Below, one piece after another: positions 1 through 7,979 of a stretch of DNA of 64,000 nt; within the stretch, counting starts at the first letter, position 1; each line of letters opens with the position of its first letter. This DNA comes from Bradyrhizobium sp. WSM471 (GTDB lineage: Bacteria > Pseudomonadota > Alphaproteobacteria > Rhizobiales > Xanthobacteraceae). Both the position numbers and the translations under genes were made by a program. The stretch is taken from NCBI RefSeq assembly GCF_000244915.1, contig NZ_CM001442.1:5394001-5458000 (forward strand). The letters run 5' to 3'. Under the pieces are notes generated by a model. It searched no databases, was not told the origin of the DNA, and saw only the letters and a list, made by a program, of their open reading frames with translations.

Positions 1-2
1 GC

Positions 3-407
3 ACGCCGCCGACAGGCACGGAAGTCCTGCCCGGCTTCAAGGACAAGAGCCTTTATCTGGTCGCCAAGGACAGCGTGCTCGACGGCGACGACATCAGCTA
101 TGCGGGCCCGGGATTTGCGAGCGCCACGAAAGAGCCGATCGCCTCGTTCCGCTTCAACGGCCGCGGCACGCGGCGCTTTGCCCACATCACCGAGGAGAAT
201 ATCGCAAAGCCGTTCGCCATCGTGCTCGACGGCAAGGTGATCTCCGCCCCCATAATCCGCGAGCCCATCACCGGCGGCTCTGGCCAGATCTCCGGCAATT
301 TCACCCTGGAGGAAGCAAACAGCGTCGCCATGCTGCTGCGCGCCGGTTCGCTGCCGGGGCACCTCGGCCTGGTCGAGCAGCAGGTCGTGCCGCCCGCCAA
401 GCCCTGA
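3..407 (+). CDS. SecDF P1-head-subdomain protein, 5' partial
   Basis: The frame is open from the left edge and stops at 405-407, so only the C-terminal part (about 134 residues) is present. It resembles the periplasmic P1 head of SecD, seen in the segments AIVLDGKVISAPIIREPI and GGSGQISGNFTLEEAN followed by LLRAGSLPG. In full SecD this region leads into a six-helix membrane domain, but here the protein ends about 15 residues later at PPAKP. It is therefore a stand-alone head-domain protein rather than a translocase subunit. What lies upstream cannot be seen. The function is unknown; a periplasmic role is inferred from the domain. Confidence 0.75.
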   Translation, partial: TPPTGTEVLPGFKDKSLYLVAKDSVLDGDDISYAGPGFASATKEPIASFRFNGRGTRRFAHITEENIAKPFAIVLDGKVISAPIIREPITGGSGQISGNFTLEEANSVAMLLRAGSLPGHLGLVEQQVVPPAKP

Positions 408-685
408 GGCGGGGGATCGCCCCCCGCCCACGCCTGGTCCCGCCCCGCCCCGTCGACCGCCGAGGTCCACCACGCCGAGGCTCGTAGCCGGTGGCCCCCG
501 AATCGCGGGCGCGCCACGGTCATACGCACCGCCAAACAGGCAATTGCCGAAACGCCCGATCAGGCTAAAATTTGCCTCTTGCGGCACGGCGGCCGAAAGC
601 TTCATTCAAGAGGTCGTCGTTCGATTTCGGCTATAGGTGTCGAGAAGACCGACCGGGACTGAAGGCCTTACGCGGGGATAGTACC
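408..685. other. Intergenic region, nothing recognised
   Basis: This 278-base gap separates the SecD-head gene from the cyclic-nucleotide-binding gene. I see no convincing small gene, terminator or RNA. The + frame stays open from 572, but the part before 686 does not resemble the family and was left out of the CDS. Confidence 0.5.
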
Positions 686-1492
686 ATGCCGTCCGGCAGC
701 GCAGACATTTCGTCGATCCTCGACCGCATTCTCGAGGCGGCGACGGATAACCTCAGGATCGCGAAGATCCTGGTCCAGATGGGCCTCGATCCAAACAACG
801 TCACCTATGACTCGATCTTCAATCGGATGCTGGAGATCTTCGTCCAGAACATCACGCTGGCTAATATGTTCGCCGCGGTCGGGGCCGGCTTCTTCGTCGC
901 CACGCTCCTGATGCGGACCATGGTGCCGCTGCGCGTCGCCAACATGGTCGGCTGCGCGTTCTTTGCCGTCTTCGGCGCGCTCTCCGCCAACGTCTCGACC
1001 TTCCTGCTCTATCTCCTGCTGCTACCGATCAACGCCTTGCGCCTGCGGCAGATGCTCAAGCTCGTCAAGAAGGCGCGCCATGCGGCCGAAGGCGACATGT
1101 CGATCGAATGGCTCAAGCCGTTCATGACCGAACGCAAATATCGCCGCGGCGACACGCTGTTCAAACTCGGCGATCCAGCCAAGGAGATGCTCCTCACGGT
1201 CACCGGCAAGTTCCTGGTCAAGGAGATCAATATCGAGATCATGCCGGGCGCGCTGATGGGCGAGCTCGGCTTCCTCACGCCGGGCAACCGGCGCACCGGA
1301 ACGATTGAATGCATCGAAGACGGGCAGGTGCTGACGATTACCTATGACCGGTTGCTCGAGATCTACTTCCAGGATCCGCAGTTCGGCTACTACTTCCTGG
1401 TGCTGACCAGCCAGCGGCTACTGCAGAACATCGATCGCTTGCAGAAGCAGCTGGCGTCGGAGCGGACGGCGACCACGAACAGGATCGCTTGA
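686..1492 (+). CDS. Popeye-like membrane protein with C-terminal cyclic-nucleotide-binding domain
   Basis: A 268-aa protein with three predicted membrane helices (about residues 59-77, 82-99 and 103-117), then a basic linker and a cyclic-nucleotide-binding fold from about 142 to the end (KYRRGDTLFKLGDPAKEM, then MPGALMGELGFLTPGNRRTGT). Three helices followed by a cNMP-binding domain is the architecture of animal Popeye-domain proteins and their bacterial relatives. The phosphate-binding cassette is degenerate, so ligand binding is uncertain. The start is set at the ATG at 686 because upstream residues look non-coding. It is monocistronic and faces the GST gene. The role is unknown; membrane-anchored cAMP sensing is an inference. 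Confidence 0.75.
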   Translation: MPSGSADISSILDRILEAATDNLRIAKILVQMGLDPNNVTYDSIFNRMLEIFVQNITLANMFAAVGAGFFVATLLMRTMVPLRVANMVGCAFFAVFGALSANVSTFLLYLLLLPINALRLRQMLKLVKKARHAAEGDMSIEWLKPFMTERKYRRGDTLFKLGDPAKEMLLTVTGKFLVKEINIEIMPGALMGELGFLTPGNRRTGTIECIEDGQVLTITYDRLLEIYFQDPQFGYYFLVLTSQRLLQNIDRLQKQLASERTATTNRIA

Positions 1493-1510
1493 TAGCCTGC
1501 ACGCCGCCGT

Positions 1511-2152
1511 TCAGTCCAAGAGCAACGCCATGCCCGGATCGCCCTTCTCTATCGCACGCCGGTAGCCCGCCCGCGCGCTGATGCGGCCGAGATATTTGAC
1601 CACGTCCGGACAGCGCTGGAGGTCATAGGGCTGGAAGTAGCGCATCGTGGTGAGCGAGAACACCGTCATGATGTCGGCAGTCGTGAAGGCGCTGCCCGCA
1701 AGATATTCGGCCTCGCGAAGCCTTGCGTCGAGAAGATCGTAGGCCCGATCGAGACGCCCCTTCATCGCGAGCAGGGTCGGATTGTCCTTGGCGAGATCGA
1801 GCCGGCTCAGGATCATCATCCTCCCCATGCCGGGTTGCAGGGTGCCATTGGCGAAATGAAGCCAATACAGAAACTGCGCGAAGGCGGGATCAGTGGGACC
1901 GAGCACGAGTCGGCCGTCGCCATATTTTGCAACGATGTAGTCGACGACGGCGCCGGATTCCGCGAGCACCAGCTCACCGTCGGTGATCACAGGCGCCGCC
2001 CCGATCGGATGCAGCGCCTTGTACTCGGCCGGAGCCAGCATGGTGACGGGATCGCGCGTATAGCGCTTCAGCTCGTAGGGAATCCCCAGTTCCTCGCACA
2101 GCCAGACGATACGCTCGGACTGCGACTTGCCGAGATGATGGACGGTGAGCAT
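1511..2152 (-). CDS. Glutathione S-transferase family protein
   Basis: A 213-aa protein with an N-terminal thioredoxin-like GST domain (LTVHHLGKSQSERIVWLCEE, cis-Pro in GAAPVI, then the glutathione-gamma-Glu-binding ESGAVVDYI) and an all-helical C-terminal domain (ADIMTVFSL). Such cytosolic proteins conjugate or reduce electrophiles with glutathione; the substrate is unknown. The start at 2152 is preferred over the longer frame because AGGAGG lies five to ten bases upstream of this ATG and the protein then begins right at the family start. It is followed by cytochrome b561 on the same strand, but upstream of it. Confidence 0.85.
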   Translation of the reverse strand: MLTVHHLGKSQSERIVWLCEELGIPYELKRYTRDPVTMLAPAEYKALHPIGAAPVITDGELVLAESGAVVDYIVAKYGDGRLVLGPTDPAFAQFLYWLHFANGTLQPGMGRMMILSRLDLAKDNPTLLAMKGRLDRAYDLLDARLREAEYLAGSAFTTADIMTVFSLTTMRYFQPYDLQRCPDVVKYLGRISARAGYRRAIEKGDPGMALLLD

Positions 2153-2218
2153 GAGGCCTCCTGAAGAGATGAAGCAGAACGTGGGATGTGCCACGAGATC
2201 GCACAGGAGCGGTTGCGA

Positions 2219-2767
2219 TTACGCCTCGTCCGTCACCATCCGCGCCACGACGCGGTCGCGGCGGATGAAATGGTGCCACAGGGCGGCGATCACGTGAACC
2301 GCGATCAAGGCGAGCAGCACATAGGCAAAGAGGATGTGGCGGTCTTCATAGGCGCCCGCCGCCGCGCGGTCGGGAGCGGTGAATTGCGGCACGTGGAACA
2401 GGCCGAAGAAATCCGAATAATCAGGTGCGTGCGCGCCGGAATGCGCCCAGCCGAGCATGGTGACGACGATGACGGCGAGGTAGAGCGCACCGTGGCTGAC
2501 ATAGGCCGCGACCTTCTGCCAGCGCGAGGCCTCGGCCGGCATGGTCGGCGTCGGGTTGACGAGGCGCCACACCAGGCGCAGCACCGTGAGCAGCAGGATC
2601 ACGTAGCCGATATCGGCGTGGATCGAGCGGTAGAAGAAACGGTCGGGACGCGCCGGGATGTGGTTCATCCACCACCCGAAGCCGATCATGCCGAGGATGG
2701 TCAGCGCCAGACTCCAGTGCAGCCATCTGGAAATGCTGCCCCAGCCGCTGCTGGTATTTCTGATCAT
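2219..2767 (-). CDS. Cytochrome b561 family membrane protein
   Basis: A 182-aa protein with four predicted membrane helices and the haem-ligand histidines expected of the YceJ/cytochrome b561 family (RWLHWSLALTILGMIGFGWW, the RSIHADIGY histidine in helix 2, and VLLALIAVHVIAALWHHF near the end). These di-haem proteins carry electrons from ubiquinol in the inner membrane, for example to periplasmic acceptors. The start at 2767 (MIRNTSSG) was chosen over an earlier in-frame ATG because the extra residues are unlike the family. The GST gene follows 66 bases downstream on the same strand. Confidence 0.85.
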   Translation of the reverse strand: MIRNTSSGWGSISRWLHWSLALTILGMIGFGWWMNHIPARPDRFFYRSIHADIGYVILLLTVLRLVWRLVNPTPTMPAEASRWQKVAAYVSHGALYLAVIVVTMLGWAHSGAHAPDYSDFFGLFHVPQFTAPDRAAAGAYEDRHILFAYVLLALIAVHVIAALWHHFIRRDRVVARMVTDEA

Positions 2768-2940
2768 GTCGGCGCTCCGGAGTTTTGCGGGCCTGTCCCT
2801 ATCCGCACCGCAGTACGGCAGCTGATAGCGGGACCATGCGGCAATCGCGAAATTGAATCGTTCCAAATTGGCCCTCAGCGCCCCTGCCGCAAAACCGCCC
2901 CAAAAACCGAATGGTAACCATGTCGGGCTAGAGTGATCAC

Positions 2941-3738
2941 GTGACCAATTCTCCGACGATTCTGGTGTTCGATTCCGGCCTTGGCGGGCTCACGGTCCTG
3001 CGTGAGGTCGTGGCCGCGCGCTCCGACGCGCATTATGTCTACGTCGCGGACGACGCCTTCTTCCCATACGGCCACCACAGCGAGGACGAGATCATCGCCC
3101 GCGTGGTGCCGCTGATGGGGGAATTGGTCGGCACGCACGATCCTGACCTCGTCGTCATCGCCTGCAACACGGCGTCCACCCTGGTCCTATCGCATCTGCG
3201 CGCCGCTTATTCCCTGCCCTTCGTCGGCACTGTGCCGGCGATCAAGCCGGCCTGCGCGCAGTCGAGGAGCCGGCGCGTGTCGGTGCTCGGCACCAAGGGC
3301 ACGGTGAAGCGCGAATACACCAAGGCGCTAATCCGCGATTTCGCGCAGGGTTGCGAGGTGACACTGGTCGGCTCGCCCGAGCTGGCCGCGCTGGCTGAAG
3401 CCGAGCTCAGCGGCTCTCCCGTCAGCGACGACGCCATCCTCGCCGAGCTCGCCCCGTGTTTCGTCGGCGATGCCGGGGACGCAGGCGCACGCACCGACAC
3501 CGTCGTGCTAGCCTGCACGCATTATCCACTGCTGCTCGACCGGCTGAAAAAGCTCGCGCCCTGGCCGGTCGACTGGATCGATCCGGCGCCCGCGATCGCC
3601 CGCCGCGTCTCGGATCTACTCGGTCCGCACACCGGTGACATCGCGCAATCCGGCGCCGAGATGATCTTCACCTCGAACCGCGTGCATGGTCTTTCGGCCG
3701 CGCTGATGCCGTTCTTCGGCGGCCGCATTCCGGCCTGA
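2941..3738 (+). CDS. murI: Glutamate racemase
   Basis: A 265-aa enzyme interconverting L- and D-glutamate for peptidoglycan. Both catalytic cysteines are visible, Cys75 in VVIACNTAST and Cys192 in VLACTHYPL, together with the N-terminal FDSGLGGLTV motif. The length is normal. The start is a GTG at 2941. The HpcH/HpaI aldolase gene follows 62 bases downstream on the same strand. Confidence 0.97.
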   Translation: MTNSPTILVFDSGLGGLTVLREVVAARSDAHYVYVADDAFFPYGHHSEDEIIARVVPLMGELVGTHDPDLVVIACNTASTLVLSHLRAAYSLPFVGTVPAIKPACAQSRSRRVSVLGTKGTVKREYTKALIRDFAQGCEVTLVGSPELAALAEAELSGSPVSDDAILAELAPCFVGDAGDAGARTDTVVLACTHYPLLLDRLKKLAPWPVDWIDPAPAIARRVSDLLGPHTGDIAQSGAEMIFTSNRVHGLSAALMPFFGGRIPA

Positions 3739-3800
3739 CCTTGCGCCTCGACGGCGCGCTGCTAGGCTCCGCCGTCGTCGTTTCTTGCAGGTTCTTCCCC

Positions 3801-4574
3801 ATGTCCGTCCCGACCACGCCGCTCAACCGTCTCCGGCAGCTCTGGCGCGAGGGTCGTCCCGCCTTCGGCGCGATCGCGACGATCCCGAGCGTGCAGACCG
3901 TGCAGATCATGGCGCGCTCACTCGACTGGATCATCGTCGATCTCGAGCATGGGCCGATTGGACTGACCGAAGCTCATGCGATGATCGCGGCCACCACCGG
4001 CACACCTTGCACACCGCTGGTGCGGATCGCGGCTAACGAGCCATGGCTTGCGAAGGCACCGATGGACATCGGCGCCTTCGGCATCAATTTCCCGATGATC
4101 ACCAATCGCGCGGAGGCTGAGAAAGCGGTGCGCAGCGTGCGCTATCCGCCACGCGGCGATCGGCTCTGGGGTCCGTTCCATGCGCCATTCCGCTGGGGCC
4201 AGTCGATGCCGGACTACATGGCCAGTGCCGACGACGAGATGATCTGCATGATCACCATCGAGCACGTCGACGCCGTCAACCGCATCGACGAGATCATGGC
4301 CACGCCCGGCATCGACGTCGCCGTGATCGGCCCCGGCGATCTCGCCACCTCCATCAACAAGCGCGGACAGATGGACGATCCGGAATTGCTGGAGCTGGTG
4401 GCGCGGGCCGAGGCCGGTATCCTCAGAAGCGGCGTGCCGATCGGCGGCGTGGCGCGTACCGCAGATCAGGCCAACGCCCTGGTCGATCGCGGCTACCGTG
4501 CGATCGCACTCGGTTTCGACTGGTCGCTGTTCCAGCGCGGCATCATGGCGGCGTTCGAAGGGATCAAGCGCTGA
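3801..4574 (+). CDS. HpcH/HpaI family aldolase
   Basis: A 257-aa class II (metal-dependent) aldolase of the HpcH/HpaI family, which cleaves 2-keto-3-deoxy or related hydroxy-acids to pyruvate and an aldehyde. Visible signatures are IIVDLEHGPIGL near the N-terminus, IEHVDAVNRIDEI, and IGPGDLATSI with the metal-binding region. The start at 3801 (MSVPTTPL) excludes a 20-residue in-frame extension unlike the family. The substrate cannot be read from the sequence; related annotations include 4-hydroxy-2-oxovalerate and 2,4-dihydroxyhept-2-ene-1,7-dioate aldolases. Confidence 0.88.
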   Translation: MSVPTTPLNRLRQLWREGRPAFGAIATIPSVQTVQIMARSLDWIIVDLEHGPIGLTEAHAMIAATTGTPCTPLVRIAANEPWLAKAPMDIGAFGINFPMITNRAEAEKAVRSVRYPPRGDRLWGPFHAPFRWGQSMPDYMASADDEMICMITIEHVDAVNRIDEIMATPGIDVAVIGPGDLATSINKRGQMDDPELLELVARAEAGILRSGVPIGGVARTADQANALVDRGYRAIALGFDWSLFQRGIMAAFEGIKR

Positions 4575-4646
4575 CGGCGAAGCCGATTGCCAACTTGCCG
4601 GGAACAGCGGCGCTGCTAGGGTCGGCCGTTCCAGGGAGGAAAAACC

Positions 4647-5030
4647 ATGCTCAAAAAGACTTTGCTCGCTGTCGCCTTCACCAGCCTCGCTGTTGCGGCC
4701 TTCGCCCAGCAGCCCGGCATCAAGCGCACCCCGCTCCAGAAGGTCGAATTTCCGGATGGCTACAACACCGTCACCGCCATCGCGGAAGTCCCGGCGGGCG
4801 GCTCGGCCGGACGCCATACCCATCCGGGCATTGAGACCGGCTACGTGCTCGAAGGTGAACTCAATCTCCTCATCGACGGGCAGCCGGAAAAGACGCTGAA
4901 AGCCGGCGATTCCTACCAGATCCCGGCAGGCGTCGTGCATGACGCCAAAGCCCACGGCGACAAGGCTATGAAGGTGCTTGGGGTTTACGTCGTCGACAAG
5001 ACCAAGCCGCTGGCCTCGCCGGCGCCCTGA
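4647..5030 (+). CDS. Secreted cupin-domain protein
   Basis: A 127-aa protein with a signal peptide (MLKKTLLAVAFTSLAVAAFA, cleavage after AFA) and one cupin barrel. Cupin motif 1 is GRHTHPGIETGYVLEGE with two histidines and a glutamate; motif 2 is AGDSYQIPAGVVHDAKA with the third histidine. A metal site is therefore probably intact. A good ribosome-binding site (GGGAGG) lies just upstream. It is probably periplasmic, with unknown substrate. Confidence 0.88.
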   Translation: MLKKTLLAVAFTSLAVAAFAQQPGIKRTPLQKVEFPDGYNTVTAIAEVPAGGSAGRHTHPGIETGYVLEGELNLLIDGQPEKTLKAGDSYQIPAGVVHDAKAHGDKAMKVLGVYVVDKTKPLASPAP

Positions 5031-5135
5031 TGCGGCGAACCGACCGGCCCTGAGCTCGTTGGTTCGTGCTAGAGCAGGCGGCGAGCGGGACCCCCGCTCG
5101 CTGCACAAATTTTAATCAGGGGAAACCAAAGAGCG

Positions 5136-5903
5136 ATGCGCGGGACTCCCAAGACCATTTCGCTGCCGCGTCGCCTGATTATCGACCTCATGCACGCCTC
5201 GATGGGCGTGCCCTTCGTGTCGCTTTCACGTTCGCTCGATATCGGCCCCCTGCTGGAGGCTCGCGCGGGCGCGATGGCGCCAGCCGGCTGGGCGGCCATG
5301 TTCGTCAAGGCTTTTGCCCTCGTCGCCAGGGACGAGCCGGTCCTGCGTACCGTCTATGCCAAATGGCCCTGGCCGTCGCTCTACGAGCTGCCGACGAGCG
5401 TGGCGTCGGTGGCCATTGCCCGGGTCGAGGGCGGCGAGGAATGCGTGATCCCGCAGCGAATCGCGGCTCCCGAGGCCATGACGCTGGCTGCGGTCGACGC
5501 CGAGATCCGGCGCGCCAAGACCGCCCCGATCGACGAAATTCCCATGTTCCGCAAGATCATGCGGGCCACCCGCCTGCCGCTGCCGCTGCGGCGGCTGTCC
5601 TGGGCGATGGGGCTGAACTTCGGCCGGCAGCGCGGCAACTGGTTCGGCAGCTTCGCGGTGAGCTCGGTGGCCGCCTATGGCGGCGGCGAGCTTCACCCCA
5701 TCACACCGGGGCCTTTCATCGTCAGCTATGGGGTGGTCGGGCCTGATCAGACCATCCATGTCGTAATCCGCTGGGATCACCGGGTCACCGATGGCGCCCC
5801 AATCGCCCGGGTCCTGACCCGGCTGGAACAGGTCCTGAACACTGAAATCGCTGCCGAATTGCAGGCGGCGGGCCCCAAGCCGATCCGGGCGGTCGGGACG
5901 TGA
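5136..5903 (+). CDS. 2-oxo-acid dehydrogenase E2-type acyltransferase catalytic-domain protein
   Basis: A 255-aa protein matching the chloramphenicol-acetyltransferase-like catalytic fold of 2-oxo-acid dehydrogenase E2 subunits. The active-site signature DHRxxDG is present near the C-terminus (IRWDHRVTDGAPIARVL). It has no lipoyl domain and no peripheral-subunit-binding domain, and no E1 or E3 gene is nearby, so it is not a normal dehydrogenase component. An N-terminal helix-like segment (PRRLIIDLMHASMGVPFVSL) could associate with membrane. It is probably a free-standing acyltransferase with unknown acceptor. Confidence 0.75.
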   Translation: MRGTPKTISLPRRLIIDLMHASMGVPFVSLSRSLDIGPLLEARAGAMAPAGWAAMFVKAFALVARDEPVLRTVYAKWPWPSLYELPTSVASVAIARVEGGEECVIPQRIAAPEAMTLAAVDAEIRRAKTAPIDEIPMFRKIMRATRLPLPLRRLSWAMGLNFGRQRGNWFGSFAVSSVAAYGGGELHPITPGPFIVSYGVVGPDQTIHVVIRWDHRVTDGAPIARVLTRLEQVLNTEIAAELQAAGPKPIRAVGT

Positions 5904-5958
5904 TTTCAGGCCATTCGCATTGACAGCGAGCCCCAAATCCCCCTAAAAGCCGCTTGCT

Positions 5959-5980
5959 CGCGGGCCGATTTCGGCCCGCG
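5959..5980. other. GC-rich perfect hairpin upstream of rpsD
   Basis: The arms CGCGGGCCG (5959-5967) and CGGCCCGCG (5972-5980) pair perfectly around a four-base loop. There is no U run, so it is not a classical terminator. It lies between the acyltransferase gene and rpsD and might end the former or belong to the rpsD leader. I cannot show that it is functional. Confidence 0.45.
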
Positions 5981-6100
5981 AAGCGTTTCGCGACCCGCGG
6001 TCCCGTCCCTTAAGCTTTGGGGATCGGACCTGTCAGTGCCGGGCTAGCCCGTCACACAGGAGGGCGCGTTTCCTCAAACCATGTACCTGAAGAGGACGCG

Positions 6101-6718
6101 ATGACTAAGCGCAGTGAGGCGAAGTACAAACTCGATCGCCGTATGGGCCAGAACATCTGGGGCCGCCCGAAGAGCCCCGTGAACCGCCGCGAATACGGCC
6201 CCGGCCAGCATGGCCAACGTCGCAAGGGCAAGCTCTCCGACTTCGGCGTGCAGCTGCGCGCCAAGCAGAAGCTGAAGGGCTATTACGCCAACATCTCCGA
6301 GCGTCAGTTCCACAGCATCTACGTCGAGGCCAGCCGCCTCAAGGGTGACACCGGCGAGAACCTGATCGGCCTGCTCGAGCGCCGTCTCGACGCGGTCGTG
6401 TACCGCGCCAAGTTCGTCTCCACGATCTTCGCCGCGCGCCAGTTCATCAACCACGGCCACGTCAAGGTGAACGGCCGCAAGGTCAACATCTCGAGCTATC
6501 TGGTCAAGATCGGCGACGTGATCGAGGTCAAGGAAGCCTCGAAGCAGCTCGCCCACGTCCTCGAAGCCAGCCAGCTCTCCGAGCGTGACACCCCCGACTA
6601 TCTCGAAGTCGACCACGGCAAGATGACCGCGAAATACATTCGCATCCCCCACCTCTCCGACGTGCCGTTCCCGGTGCAGATGGAGCCGCATCTGGTCGTC
6701 GAATTCTATTCGCGCTAA
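6101..6718 (+). CDS. rpsD: 30S ribosomal protein S4
   Basis: A 205-aa S4 protein that binds 16S rRNA early in small-subunit assembly. The N-terminal [17 protein letters not shown] and [17 protein letters not shown] segments and the S4 RNA-binding domain ([39 protein letters not shown]) are clear. The length is typical of alphaproteobacteria. The start at 6101 is the family start ([10 protein letters not shown]). The gene stands alone, outside a ribosomal-protein operon, and is followed by a strong intrinsic terminator. Confidence 0.98.
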   Translation: MTKRSEAKYKLDRRMGQNIWGRPKSPVNRREYGPGQHGQRRKGKLSDFGVQLRAKQKLKGYYANISERQFHSIYVEASRLKGDTGENLIGLLERRLDAVVYRAKFVSTIFAARQFINHGHVKVNGRKVNISSYLVKIGDVIEVKEASKQLAHVLEASQLSERDTPDYLEVDHGKMTAKYIRIPHLSDVPFPVQMEPHLVVEFYSR

Positions 6719-6731
6719 GATCTGAATATCG

Positions 6732-6758
6732 AAAGGCCCCGGTTCGCCGGGGCCTTTT
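6732..6758 (+). terminator. Intrinsic terminator of rpsD
   Basis: A perfect GC-rich hairpin (AAGGCCCCGG, loop TTCG, CCGGGGCC) is followed by five T residues, beginning about 14 bases after the rpsD stop codon. Confidence 0.93.
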
Positions 6759-6806
6759 TGCTTAAGAGCCACACTTCATTGGCCGTTTGCCTTCAGGAGG
6801 CGTCGC

Positions 6807-7874
6807 ATGCTCTACACCCCTCCCCCGATCGACCCCAAAGCGCCGCCGGTGCGCATCAATCTGCTCTCGGACACGCAGACCAAGCCGACACCTGCGATGC
6901 GCGAGGCGATGGCGCGGGCGGAGGTCGGCGACGAGCAGGTCGGCGACGATCCGACCGTGAACGCGCTGTGCGAGCGCGTCGCCGAGTTGCTCGGCAAGGA
7001 AGCCGCCGTGTACATGCCGTCAGGCACGATGTGCAACGTCACCGCGACGCTGGTGCATTGCCGCCCCGGCGACGAGATCCTCGCCCATGAGAGCGCCCAC
7101 ATCATCGCGCGCGAGGGCGGCGCGCATGCCGCGATCGGCGGCTTTCAAGTCACGCAATTGAAGGGACCCGACGGCCAGTTCACGCCGGAGACCTTTCGCA
7201 GAGCGCTGCATCCGCGCACGCGCTACCAGCCGCCACAGACGGTGGTCAGCGTCGAGCAGACCGCCAATATCGGCGGCGGCACGATCTGGAAGAAGGCTGC
7301 GCTCGACGAGATCGTCGCGATCGCGAAACAACATGGCCTCGTCACCCACATGGACGGCGCGCGCCTGCTCAACGCCACTGTCGCGAGCGGCATCTCGCCG
7401 CGCGACATGACCGCCGGGTGGGATTCGGCCTGGATCGACTTTTCGAAGGGCTTGGGCGCGCCGATCGGCGGCGTGCTGGCAGGCTCGCGCGCCTTCATCG
7501 ATGCGGTCTGGCAGTGGAAGCAGCGGCTCGGCGGCTCGATGCGACAGGCCGGAATCTGCGCGGCGGCTTGCATCTACGCGCTCGACCATCATGTCGAGCG
7601 GCTCGCCGACGACCACGCCAATGCGCGCGCGCTCGCCCGCGGTCTGTCGCAGATCGCAGGAATCGAGGTGCAGGAGCCCGAGACCAACCTGGTGTTCTTC
7701 AAGCCCGATGGTGCCGGCATTCCCGGCGACAAGATGGTCGCGGCGCTGCGCCAACGCGGCGTGACGCTTGCAATGATGGACGGCCGCATCCGCGCCTGCA
7801 CCCATCTCGACGTCAATGCCAGCCAGATCGAGGAGACGATCGGCTACGTGCGCGAAATCGTGCGCGGAGCGTAA
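6807..7874 (+). CDS. Low-specificity L-threonine aldolase / beta-eliminating lyase family protein
   Basis: A 355-aa PLP enzyme of fold type I in the threonine-aldolase family, which cleaves L-threonine or allo-threonine to glycine and acetaldehyde. Visible features are SDTQTKPTPAMREAM at the N-terminus, HMDGARL with the cofactor-nitrogen-binding Asp183, and DFSKGLGAPIGG carrying the probable Schiff-base Lys214. AGGAGG upstream supports the ATG at 6807. Glycine made here could feed the glycine-cleavage system encoded later in the window, but there is no physical linkage. Confidence 0.88.
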   Translation: MLYTPPPIDPKAPPVRINLLSDTQTKPTPAMREAMARAEVGDEQVGDDPTVNALCERVAELLGKEAAVYMPSGTMCNVTATLVHCRPGDEILAHESAHIIAREGGAHAAIGGFQVTQLKGPDGQFTPETFRRALHPRTRYQPPQTVVSVEQTANIGGGTIWKKAALDEIVAIAKQHGLVTHMDGARLLNATVASGISPRDMTAGWDSAWIDFSKGLGAPIGGVLAGSRAFIDAVWQWKQRLGGSMRQAGICAAACIYALDHHVERLADDHANARALARGLSQIAGIEVQEPETNLVFFKPDGAGIPGDKMVAALRQRGVTLAMMDGRIRACTHLDVNASQIEETIGYVREIVRGA

Positions 7875-7887
7875 GTCGAGCAGTCCC

Positions 7888-7964
7888 GTAGCCCGGGTGA
7901 GCGCAGCGATACCCGGGACTTCACGCGCAGGGATCCCGGATGTCGCTGCGCTCATCCGGGCTAC
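7888..7964. repeat. Intergenic inverted repeat, GTAGCCCGG...CCGGGCTAC family
   Basis: An imperfect inverted repeat runs from GTAGCCCGGGTGAGCGCAGC to the matching CATCCGGGCTAC end, with inner arms ACCCGGGA and TCCCGGAT. It lies between the convergent threonine aldolase and serine hydrolase genes. A close copy is at 17852-17928. The structure is REP/BIME-like, and it could act as a bidirectional terminator or mRNA-stabilising element. Confidence 0.85.
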
Positions 7965-7979
7965 AAACAAATCGGCGAT

